In this document: positions 18,691 through 24,840 of the stretch, piece by piece
How the letters are laid out: the number at the start of each line of letters is the position of its first letter
Numbering within the stretch: position 1 is the stretch's first letter
Source of the DNA: a methanogenic archaeon mixed culture ISO4-G1
GTDB taxonomy: Archaea > Thermoplasmatota > Thermoplasmata > Methanomassiliicoccales > Methanomethylophilaceae
Assembly (NCBI GenBank): GCA_001563305.1
Contig: CP013703.1
Coordinates: forward strand, 496,001 to 560,000
DNA length: 64,000 bases
Reading direction: 5' to 3'
Notes under the pieces: model-generated
Seen by the model: only the letters and a program-made list of their open reading frames with translations
What the model was told of the DNA's origin: nothing
Databases searched by the model: none
Program-made: the position numbers and the translations under genes

Positions 18691-18773
18691 TATTTGTCTG
18701 TTTTCCCAAAATTTTTAAATCGATATTTGTCAAGTTTCCCTGAATTTTAAAAGATTGAAATGTCGTTTTTCCC
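18691..18773. repeat. Three iterons upstream of ATPase 4, exact 33-nt period
   Basis: TATTTGTCTGTTTTCCC (18691-18707), TATTTGTCAAGTTTCCC (18724-18740) and a third copy ending GTCGTTTTTCCC at 18773. The CCC ends are spaced exactly 33 nt apart. The array starts 24 nt upstream of the chosen start codon. The remaining 18668-19062 interval holds repeat copy D and AT-rich sequence. Confidence 0.7.
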
Positions 18774-18837
18774 ATTAATTAGAATTGTTTTCAAGGAATA
18801 TCAACTTGCACCAATCCCTATGGTTGTGCCCTAAATA

Positions 18838-18975
18838 ATGTACGGGATTATCCCCCAAAATGGGGTATAATGTACCTTCGATTTTTCTGTCTGGCTAATG
18901 CTATAAGCGGTTCCCGCGGACCCGCTCATTTCATCGAAAACAGGCTGTATATCGCAGCATACCGGCAGTATACAG
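18838..18975. repeat. Shared stem-loop repeat, copy D
   Basis: It carries the same upstream GTAC...CCCCCaaaatGGGG...GTAC and GTCTGGCTAATGCTATAAGC blocks as copy C. The GC core then appears rearranged (GGTTCCCGCGGACCCGCT, partly inverted relative to C). The distal dyad CTGTATA/TATACAG (18945-18951/18969-18975) shares ATACCGGCAGTATAC with copy A. Confidence 0.7.
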
Positions 18976-19078
18976 GAATCATTCTATTGCATCTCCTCTC
19001 TGGTTATTTTGATTAATAGCATAAATATGCGAGTAATCAAATTTTTATGAATTATTTACATAGGTAATGTGATACTTT

Positions 19079-19747
19079 TTAGTTGATGTTTTGTCTATAA
19101 AGAAAAGACATCAACTCCGTCATCCCCCAAACATGGTCGGTCAGACCCAATTTCATCGCAGGCGTGACATCCACGCGTTTGCCACCGTTCTCCTTCTTCC
19201 GGATCGAAATCGAAGAGTGCGGAAGACAGAGGTTGTAGTAGCCTTTGAACAGATCCAGACCTGCCTGCACGGCCTCCCTGGATTTACCGAAGGTCACCGT
19301 TCTGCGCCTGATCCTCGCATTGAACAGCCTGATCGTCAGGTTCTGCCTCTCGATTGCCGACGTGTTGAGAAGGTGTTCCGGTACGTCGCCGAAGGCGACA
19401 TACCGTCTCACCTTCTCCAATTTCTTGCCCAGGCGGGTCTTCTCCACTACACCGTAGTTGAAGTCAGAATTGGGCTCCAAATGGCTTCCCGGGCGTCCGC
19501 GTCCGTTGTTGTACACGCGATAGCTGTACCTCTTGAAAAGAGTGGTCAGATATGGTCTGTAGCCGTCGGTTACGAAATACGGCATGTGGTTGCGCCTAAG
19601 CTTGTCTAATTCGGTGTTGACGATGCGTTCGCAGACGGCCTTTCCTCTGCCGTCGGCGACAATACCCAGCAGATACTTTTCGGTGGCACAGAAGGAGGTC
19701 CAGATCCAGTCCCCGTCCTCTTTGAAATGGTCCCCCACGAAAATCAT
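19079..19747 (-). CDS. IS1-type transposase catalytic part (InsB-like)
   Basis: The protein has 222 aa. The DDE pattern of IS1 is visible: an N-terminal Asp in VGDHFKEDGDW, YFVTDGYRPYL in the middle, and TSAIERQNLTIRLFNARIRR followed by VTFGKS carrying the Glu. The frame is joined to the upstream HTH frame at CTAAAAAAAACATGA: an A8 run suits a -1 slip, as in IS1 InsAB', and the HTH stop and InsB ATG also overlap (ATGA). It appears intact. Confidence 0.85.
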   Translation of the reverse strand: MIFVGDHFKEDGDWIWTSFCATEKYLLGIVADGRGKAVCERIVNTELDKLRRNHMPYFVTDGYRPYLTTLFKRYSYRVYNNGRGRPGSHLEPNSDFNYGVVEKTRLGKKLEKVRRYVAFGDVPEHLLNTSAIERQNLTIRLFNARIRRRTVTFGKSREAVQAGLDLFKGYYNLCLPHSSISIRKKENGGKRVDVTPAMKLGLTDHVWGMTELMSFLYRQNIN

Positions 19748-20168
19748 GTTTTTTTTAGAGTATATAAAAGCTCATCGAATTGGAGGCTCTCGGGGGCCAC
19801 ACCCTTCGATTCCAGACTGGCCGAGACCTTAGCAACATGCTCTCCGCCGCGTTTCGTACGCTTCTGCACGGTCCTGACCGTGCAGCCGACGATGTCGGCC
19901 GTCCTCCGGACGCCAACCCCGTTGGCCTGACAGGCCATGATCAGATTGTGCTCCTCCTTGGTCAGGTGGGTATCTCATAAGCTGTGCCAGTACGGTCGTT
20001 GAACACGCGTCCGCAGGTCTTACATTTGTATTTGCGCACGGTCCCTGACTTCGTCTGATAGGTCCCGTTCGCTATGATGTTCTGCTCCCCGAGTCTGCCG
20101 AAATTCCTGCATTCCTCGTTCGGGCACGAGATCTCCAAGAACTTCTGTTTAGGCCCTCTTTCTCCCAT
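19744..20168 (-). pseudogene. IS1 InsA-type zinc-finger/HTH region, frameshifted
   Basis: The first frame (20168-19962) encodes MGERGPKQKFLEISCPNEEC and a second Cys pair, CKTCGRVFND, an InsA-like zinc ribbon, and stops after TAYEIPT. The helix-turn-helix continuation (LTKEEHNLIMACQANGVGVR) lies in the -1 frame down to 19744. No slippery heptamer is evident at the break near 19962-19975, so this is probably an inactivating indel or an assembly error. Confidence 0.7.
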
Positions 20169-20303
20169 CTTGATCATCATAAACGATATGGGAGTATAAA
20201 TATAAAATATCAACTAAAAAGTATCACATTACCATTTACATAAATCCACGATTAATAAAAGATTTATACATACAATGTCCTGTTAACAGAAGTTAATATC
20301 GAG

Positions 20304-20326
20304 ACCATGCCCGAAAGGGGCATGGT
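20304..20326. other. Isolated hairpin downstream of the IS element
   Basis: ACCATGCCC/GGGCATGGT, a 9-bp perfect stem with a GAAAG loop, lies between the IS1 right end and the DUF6293 gene. It may be a terminator; no gene is clearly served by it. Confidence 0.4.
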
Positions 20327-20401
20327 TTCAGCATCTGTCTATCGCTTTTAGTGTGCCAGCAGACAACATCCATAAACCAGAGAGGGACACCGGCCGATGG
20401 G

Positions 20402-21214
20402 TCAGCCGGTGTAAAAGGTCGCAATGATATTATGGCCTTCGTTTGTGAGGATGTATTTGGAGTTCAGACTGTCCTTCTCGACCCACCCGTTGGCGAGCCA
20501 TTTCCAAATGAAATCCCTTTGGTAGTAGACGGCCTCCGTCTGGCGCTGAGTCGATTTGCGGTTGGGGTCGCCGTTCTCGGTGTCCCTGTACCACAGATCG
20601 GCCTCCTTCAGGGCGGCGATCATCTTTCCGCTGGTGACGGACTGTCTTTTCGCATTCCTTTGGTCCAGAAGTCTAAGTCCGCGGACCAGGCGTTCTTCCG
20701 GGATTTGGATGGAATAGCTTGGAAGCTGCCTAGGATCGTATGTGGACTTTGTCAGACCTACGGGTTTGTCTCCAATGAAGTAGTTTTTACGGATGCCTTC
20801 GGCATCCACAGTGTATTCCTTGGTACCAACGGAGAACGGGATGGTCCCGGGGACCATCATGGACGCTATGGCTGCCGCCGCAGCGTATTCCGATCCACCG
20901 GACGAGATGTTGACATAGACTTCGCAATCCTCACCTGCTGCTGAAGCCTCCGCGTGCTCGCCCTGGATTATGTCCAGAACGGTGCGGAGCATGAGGGAGA
21001 AGTCGGTGACCTTCTCGATGTGTTCCACGATGTCGACCGGGCGAGGGGATTCATCCTCAATGATCTCCTTGACACGGTCGTAGAACTGCTGGTATACACT
21101 GTCACTCTGGCTGGTCGGGTCCCTTACATAATGGATTATGTGGGCCTTGTTTATTTCGTAGAATAAGATCGGATCCGTTACCTTCGTGGTTTCGAAGGTG
21201 ACGCAGGCGATCAT
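20402..21214 (-). CDS. DUF6293 (HFX_2341-like) transcriptional regulator
   Basis: The protein has 270 aa. The N-terminal ~150 residues form a Rossmann-like, CARF-related domain (CEVYVNISSGGSEYAAAAAIASMM), and the C-terminal ~100 residues a winged-helix domain ending SLNSKYILTNEGHNIIATF. Such proteins are thought to bind a small ligand, possibly a nucleotide, and control transcription. There is no CRISPR array nearby. Upstream are four 9-nt-spaced TTACA iterons. A stem ACACCGGC/GCCGGTGT (20387-20394/20405-20412) spans its stop codon and may terminate the transcript. Confidence 0.75.
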   Translation of the reverse strand: MIACVTFETTKVTDPILFYEINKAHIIHYVRDPTSQSDSVYQQFYDRVKEIIEDESPRPVDIVEHIEKVTDFSLMLRTVLDIIQGEHAEASAAGEDCEVYVNISSGGSEYAAAAAIASMMVPGTIPFSVGTKEYTVDAEGIRKNYFIGDKPVGLTKSTYDPRQLPSYSIQIPEERLVRGLRLLDQRNAKRQSVTSGKMIAALKEADLWYRDTENGDPNRKSTQRQTEAVYYQRDFIWKWLANGWVEKDSLNSKYILTNEGHNIIATFYTG

Positions 21215-21298
21215 TATCCTCTTTTTGCGGCCAGACTGCAGAGCACATCCCCGTTGTACTGATGGTGCTTTAAGTATATAATAACATTGATAACGTAA

Positions 21299-21331
21299 AT
21301 TACATTCCTTACAAAAATTACAGGCATTACA
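21299..21331. repeat. Four (A/C)TTACA iterons with exact 9-nt period
   Basis: (A/C)TTACA occurs at 21299, 21308, 21317 and 21326, 85-117 nt upstream of the DUF6293 start, next to a TATA-like AAGTATATAATAA (21272-21284). It is a candidate operator. The 21332-21567 stretch up to tRNA-Arg holds no gene I can support. Confidence 0.5.
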
Positions 21332-21567
21332 AATTAATGTTTATGTATGGATCAGTAGATATTCTAATTGCCCAAAAGGCGCACACATCCCCAGAAACAA
21401 CTTAACTCGGCCAAGCGGCCGGGCGTGCATTCATCCACCCATCCCGCCCCCTTCCCCGGGGGCGATTATTTCCTCAAAAATAATGAGCTAATCCGAACAC
21501 GGATGGCGTTGTTGGAGTCCGCCCAATGGAAACCCTTTTATCTGTTCCGTTTATAGCGACATCCAAC

Positions 21568-21642
21568 GGACAGGTGGCCTAGCTTGGATATGGCGGCAGC
21601 CTCCTAAGCTGCAAGCCGAGGGTTCGAATCCCTCCCTGTTCG
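21568..21642 (+). tRNA. tRNA-Arg (anticodon CCT)
   Basis: Acceptor GGACAGG/CCTGTTC (one G-U pair), discriminator G, anticodon arm GCAGC-CTCCTAA-GCTGC, and T arm GAGGG-TTCGAAT-CCCTC. CCA is not encoded. The 3' half is the likely attachment site of a former integrated element. Confidence 0.93.
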
Positions 21643-21869
21643 CTTATTTTTCCTTCATGCTGGATATTCGTATCCCCATACCATGAATTCACGACATAAT
21701 CAAGAGCGGACACGTTGCGCACACGGGCATAATAGTTCTCGGTGGTCCTCGAAGAGGAATGACCGAGGAGCACCGAGATGACATCGATGGGGATCCCTTC
21801 GTTCTTCATGCGAACTTCCTGAGATTGTGTTTCGAAGTTATATTGCATAATATAGCAAACACTACTCAA
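21579..21869 (-). pseudogene. C-terminal remnant of a tyrosine recombinase at tRNA-Arg
   Basis: The segment NEGIPIDVISVLLGHSSSRT followed by TENYYARVR matches the C-terminal box of phage/XerC-type integrases, including the LGHSS motif and the catalytic-Tyr region. The N-terminal two thirds are absent, and the frame runs antisense into the tRNA 3' half. This is what remains after integration and decay of a mobile element. The upstream junction abuts the toxin-like pseudogene. Confidence 0.7.
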
Positions 21870-22210
21870 ATACGCTTCACGGACTTCTTCTTTAGCTTGC
21901 GAATTAAATGATACCTGTCACGTCTACTCAGAATACTTTTATGCTTCAGAAGATCAACATCCTTCACCGTAAGAACCCTCGTATCAATCCAAGTTTCTAA
22001 AGTAAGACCGGTTCCTTTTCTGTGCTTAATTCTATAATAATCAGGATCCGAACTATGTCAATCCCTGGAAGTCATTTCATGCCCACAGATATAACTCCTA
22101 TAAATTTCAGAAATCAAAAAAGGACGTTTCTTGGATTGATTCGGATCCTGTTTAAATTGGACATCAGTACGCCAAACCTGCCATTTCCTTTTATGTTTAG
22201 GATCAGTCAT
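21866..22210 (-). pseudogene. MazF/PemK-like toxin gene with an in-frame TGA
   Basis: Translation starts at the ATG at 22210, overlapping the preceding stop as ATGACTGA. The first 50 codons (KRKWQVWRTDVQFKQ, then KKRPFLIS) end at TGA, but the same frame continues for 63 codons (DPDYYRIKHRKGTGL, WIDTRVLTVKDVDLLKHK, LSRRDRYHLIRKL). The whole resembles the MazF/PemK ribonuclease layout (KKRP, then a DPxxY segment, then LSRRD). One nonsense mutation would explain it. TGA is the normal stop here, so the product is probably truncated. Confidence 0.5.
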
Positions 22211-22355
22211 CGTCAAGCTCCTTCGGATAAATATAATGACCGTTCTCATCAATATACCCGGGATAATCCGAAGGCCCGCCGTCCATCGGAACGATCTTAC
22301 CATCGCGGATGATCTTACGACCGGGCAATGATAACGGATCAACAACTTTCGACAT
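22203..22355 (-). CDS. Small antitoxin-like protein, copy 1 (50 aa)
   Basis: A very strong Shine-Dalgarno sequence, AGGAGGTGA, precedes the ATG at 22355. The product starts MSKVVDPLSLPGRK and ends in GYIDENGHYIYPKELDDD, an acidic tail shared with copy 2 (22743-22895). It is translationally coupled to the toxin-like frame (overlap of 8 nt). The order of a small acidic-tailed protein followed by a MazF-like frame suggests an antitoxin. I know no described family with this motif. Confidence 0.6.
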   Translation of the reverse strand: MSKVVDPLSLPGRKIIRDGKIVPMDGGPSDYPGYIDENGHYIYPKELDDD

Positions 22356-22360
22356 CTGAT

Positions 22361-22424
22361 TTCACCTCCTTTTATAGTTCTGAGAGGAAAAATCCCCTCA
22401 GAACTTAAAAAGTTTACAACAGAC
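22361..22424 (-). promoter_or_regulatory. Conserved 64-nt leader/operator of cassette 1
   Basis: It contains the Shine-Dalgarno sequence, an 8-bp dyad GTTCTGAG/CTCAGAAC (22377-22384/22397-22404) and a TATA-like CTTTTTAAG on the coding strand. It is nearly identical to 22901-22964. The dyad sits where transcription would start, which suits autoregulation. Confidence 0.6.
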
Positions 22425-22512
22425 CGCACAGCCTATATAGTTAAACAAATACTTTGCTACAGTAAGAAATATTGAATACTTTTCAAACACTTTACATAAC
22501 TCAATCCAAAAA

Positions 22513-22528
22513 TATAGCAATCGCTATA
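22513..22528 (+). promoter_or_regulatory. Dyad TATAGC-AATC-GCTATA in front of the RHH gene
   Basis: Perfect 6-bp arms with a 4-bp spacer end 2 nt before the ATG at 22531, overlapping the ribosome-binding region. It is a natural autoregulatory site for a ribbon-helix-helix protein. Confidence 0.55.
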
Positions 22529-22530
22529 AT

Positions 22531-22695
22531 ATGAACAAAGAGCCTGTGCAGATCTATTTTAGATGTTCTGCAAACTTTGTAGAGCTCATAGAGCAGGACA
22601 TCAAATCCACAGGTGAATTCAAAAACCGTACAGAATGGATCATGGAAGCCATGAGACAATTCCTCGATTACAGGACAAAAGTAATTCCGGTTTGA
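22531..22695 (+). CDS. Ribbon-helix-helix (CopG/Arc-like) DNA-binding protein, 54 aa
   Basis: Sequence EPVQIYFRCSANFVELIEQD forms the beta strand and first helix, and FKNRTEWIMEAMRQFLDYR the second helix of an RHH fold with the usual R-x-E-W-I-x-E-A spacing. Its 3' end overlaps the truncated second toxin frame on the other strand. It may be an antitoxin or plasmid/element regulator. No dedicated partner gene is adjacent on the same strand. Confidence 0.7.
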   Translation: MNKEPVQIYFRCSANFVELIEQDIKSTGEFKNRTEWIMEAMRQFLDYRTKVIPV

Positions 22696-22771
22696 GTTTA
22701 TCTTTAAAATAAAAATTGGTTCTCCAAATATGCCAACGACGCTTATTGTTCTCCTTCAACATCGTCATCAT
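22640..22771 (-). pseudogene. Second MazF/PemK-like toxin, 3' truncated
   Basis: The first ~20 codons (KRRWHIWRTNFYFKDK) match those of the toxin at 22210, but the homology stops where the frame runs into the antisense of the RHH gene (about 22693), giving only 43 codons. It starts within the preceding antitoxin-like gene, as in cassette 1. It is probably a dead remnant. Confidence 0.5.
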
Positions 22772-22895
22772 ACTCCTTCGGAAGAATATAATTGCCGTTC
22801 TCATCGAGATGGGCCGGATTCTCACAAGTATCAAGATACCTGTTCAAAAAACCAAAAGACCGAATCTTTTTTCCAATACAACCATTATCCGACAT
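22743..22895 (-). CDS. Small antitoxin-like protein, copy 2 (50 aa)
   Basis: An AGGAGGTGA Shine-Dalgarno sequence precedes ATGATG; the second ATG (22895) gives the same spacing as copy 1. The product begins MSDNGCIGKKIRSFG and ends HLDENGNYILPKEYDDD plus VEGEQ. The shared block is (Y/H)(I/L)DENG(H/N)YI(Y/L)PKE followed by acidic residues; the N-terminal halves differ, as expected if the halves have different partners. Confidence 0.58.
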   Translation of the reverse strand: MSDNGCIGKKIRSFGFLNRYLDTCENPAHLDENGNYILPKEYDDDVEGEQ

Positions 22896-22900
22896 CATAA

Positions 22901-22964
22901 TTCACCTCCTTTTATAGTTCCGAGAGGAAGAATCCCCTCAGAACTTAAAAAGTTTGCAACAGAC
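22901..22964 (-). promoter_or_regulatory. Conserved 64-nt leader/operator of cassette 2
   Basis: It is colinear with 22361-22424 with few substitutions. The one change in the stem (GTTCCGAG on the plus strand, 22917-22924, against CTCAGAAC, 22937-22944) keeps a G-U pair in the transcript. The 22965-23114 gap holds no gene. Confidence 0.6.
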
Positions 22965-23114
22965 TTGAGGCCAATCTGATGACAGAAGACGCCAAATATC
23001 ATCAGATGGCCTCCGCTAATATTGATGAATTAATACCAGCGGAAACAATAATCAATACTGGAAAGGAATGATCGAGATTCTCTCCCTGGTAGCCATTTTC
23101 TTCTAAAAATGAAT

Positions 23115-23780
23115 TCAGTCAATCCAGCCGAAGTTTTCCTTCCCGGCCCCGATCTCGAAATGGTACTTCGCAATACCCGCATCGATCTGTCCGAGCGTTC
23201 CTCTCGATGGGATGATCCTGACCTTGTCGCCTTCCCTCTCGAACCTGAATCCCTGCTTGTTGATACCGGTAGGTGCCAGCATCGCGCATTCGATACCGTC
23301 GATGAACCATTTCGGGGCACCCTCGATCTTTCCGAAGTCCTCAATGGGTTTGCTCTTGTGAGGCACGCCCTGGTTCTCCCCGTATCCGACGGAGATGCTG
23401 ATCACGGTCCTGAACCCCTTCTCGAGTCCGTCCTCTGATGCTTTCTTACCGGCCATCATCGCCCAACACGTGTTCAGACCTAGCATCTGGGCGAACAGCA
23501 CCAGGTGCTCCCCGTAATAACCCGCATCCATGTCCAGATGGTCGGATTCGGGTCCGGCCATGGATATGTAGTTCACCGCTCCCTTGAATTTGACGAGGGC
23601 CTTGAGCATCACCTTGTTGAAAGCCTTCGGCTCGTTCAGGAACAGGCGGATCCTGAGGCCCGTCTCGGAGTTCACTCTGTCGATCTCCGCCTGCAGCTTC
23701 TCCAGGACCTCCCCTTCGATGGGGACGTCCGTGTACTGCCTCACGGAATGGCGTTCCATTATGGCCTGATAGATGTCCAT
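23115..23780 (-). CDS. Nitroreductase-family flavoprotein
   Basis: The protein has 221 aa from the ATG at 23780 (MDIYQAIMERHSVRQYTD), with GGGAG upstream. The N-terminal RHSVRQY FMN-phosphate contact and the central LGLNTCWAMMAG segment are classic for the family. It should reduce nitro compounds, quinones or similar using FMN; the true substrate is unknown. It follows the methyltransferase gene by 2 nt, so the two form an operon. Confidence 0.85.
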   Translation of the reverse strand: MDIYQAIMERHSVRQYTDVPIEGEVLEKLQAEIDRVNSETGLRIRLFLNEPKAFNKVMLKALVKFKGAVNYISMAGPESDHLDMDAGYYGEHLVLFAQMLGLNTCWAMMAGKKASEDGLEKGFRTVISISVGYGENQGVPHKSKPIEDFGKIEGAPKWFIDGIECAMLAPTGINKQGFRFEREGDKVRIIPSRGTLGQIDAGIAKYHFEIGAGKENFGWID

Positions 23781-23782
23781 TC

Positions 23783-24790
23783 TCAAATCTCCCTGTATCT
23801 TGCCAGTGCTTCCAGGTTCGCGTTGGGCGTCTGCGGAGGCACTCCACACTCCGGTGCGATGACAGGATATCCGATATCGGAGAACAGTTTGGCGGACCTC
23901 ACAATCTCCGTGGGTTTGCCCATCATCATGAGATTGATGGGTTCTACGCCTCCTACGAGCTTCACCTTATCGCTGACACGGTCGAAGACGCCCTGCGGGT
24001 CCTTCCAGGATTCCACCGAAAGCGCGGTCTCCCCTGCGGATGCCAGCATCTCTAGTATGTTATCGCTCTCCCCGCAGGAATGCGCTGTCGTGAAGGAGCC
24101 CTTCATGCAGGAGAACAGTTCTCTGTCGAACGGGTCCACGAACCTCTCTATCATGTCCGGCGACAGGATCTCCTCCGCATAGCTGGCGATGACCATCACG
24201 TTGTCCGAGACCTCCGACAGGGCTTTGCCGTATGCGTTCATCAGAGGGGCCATCGCCCCGATCCACTTCAGGCACGGTTCGGGATCCATCAGCGAGGCCA
24301 TCAGGAATTCCTCCGTGCCCACCAGGTTGAATGCAAGGCCCGCTGCGTCGATCATCGCCGACGTGATGAACAGGTCCTCATGCTCCTTGGTCAACCTTCC
24401 TGCCGCTTCGATGTACATCGCGGTCCTTCCCTCAGTTATGAATTCCTCGGGTGACATGAACTCCGGAGGGTCAAGGATCTCCCCCGTGCGCCACTTCGAG
24501 CCTATGACGGCGGGTTGCGTCTCAGAGTTCCCCGGGGTGAACTCGCAGCCCAGGCGGGAGGATTCCGCAGTGATGTCGAACGGTATCCTGGCCGTTGCGA
24601 AGCCGATCATCTTGGATGGCTGCAGTGCCAGACCGATGAGCTTGTCGATCTCGTAGAACGCATCGGGCCAACTGTACCCGCTGGCCTCCATCTGGCCCTT
24701 GGTGCCTGTCTGCGTGAATATTGCCGGCGGTGCCATGTCGCCCTTGTACTGTCCTTCCAGAGAATCGATGATCTCCTGCTTCGTGTTCAT
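23783..24790 (-). CDS. MtaA/MtbA-like methylcobamide:CoM methyltransferase (UroD family)
   Basis: The protein has 335 aa. The zinc site of this family, His-x-Cys...Cys, is present as H237-S-C239-G and C315 in APECGVPPQTPN. MtaA/MtbA proteins move the methyl group from a methylated corrinoid protein to coenzyme M in methylotrophic methanogenesis. No corrinoid protein or substrate methyltransferase is adjacent, so the methyl source is open and a non-methanogenic role is possible. Transcription begins at a TATA box shared with the divergent gene; there is no Shine-Dalgarno sequence. Confidence 0.78.
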   Translation of the reverse strand: MNTKQEIIDSLEGQYKGDMAPPAIFTQTGTKGQMEASGYSWPDAFYEIDKLIGLALQPSKMIGFATARIPFDITAESSRLGCEFTPGNSETQPAVIGSKWRTGEILDPPEFMSPEEFITEGRTAMYIEAAGRLTKEHEDLFITSAMIDAAGLAFNLVGTEEFLMASLMDPEPCLKWIGAMAPLMNAYGKALSEVSDNVMVIASYAEEILSPDMIERFVDPFDRELFSCMKGSFTTAHSCGESDNILEMLASAGETALSVESWKDPQGVFDRVSDKVKLVGGVEPINLMMMGKPTEIVRSAKLFSDIGYPVIAPECGVPPQTPNANLEALARYREI

Positions 24791-24810
24791 GACAAAAGAA
24801 CCGACCCGTG

Positions 24811-24820
24811 TTTATATAAA
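24811..24820. promoter_or_regulatory. Symmetric divergent leaderless promoter
   Basis: The palindromic TATA box TTTATATAAA has its centre 25.5 nt from both the minus-strand start (24790) and the plus-strand start (24841). Neither gene has a Shine-Dalgarno sequence, so both transcripts should begin at or next to the start codon. Confidence 0.7.
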
Positions 24821-24840
24821 CGGTTTTAGATGGTCTTGCA

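Larger units (their letters stand above)
19063..20233 (-). mobile_element. IS1-family insertion sequence, 1,171 bp, with intact ends
   Basis: Perfect 25-bp terminal inverted repeats start GGTAATGTGATACTTTTTAG (19063-19087) and end at 20233 (20209-20233). A perfect 9-bp target duplication ATTTACATA flanks the element (19054-19062 and 20234-20242), the size expected for IS1. Inside are a zinc-finger/HTH InsA region and an InsB-type DDE transposase on the minus strand. The ends look recent, but the reading frame needs two -1 shifts, one of which resembles programmed slippage. Confidence 0.92.

Noticed and set aside
21368-21556. Possible 62-aa gene between DUF6293 and tRNA-Arg
   Set aside because: No ribosome-binding site, Pro/His/Arg-rich random-looking composition, and no domain.
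22070-22072. Selenocysteine at the TGA in the toxin-like frame
   Set aside because: No selenocysteine-insertion hairpin or selenoprotein context is visible, and TGA is the common stop codon in this window.
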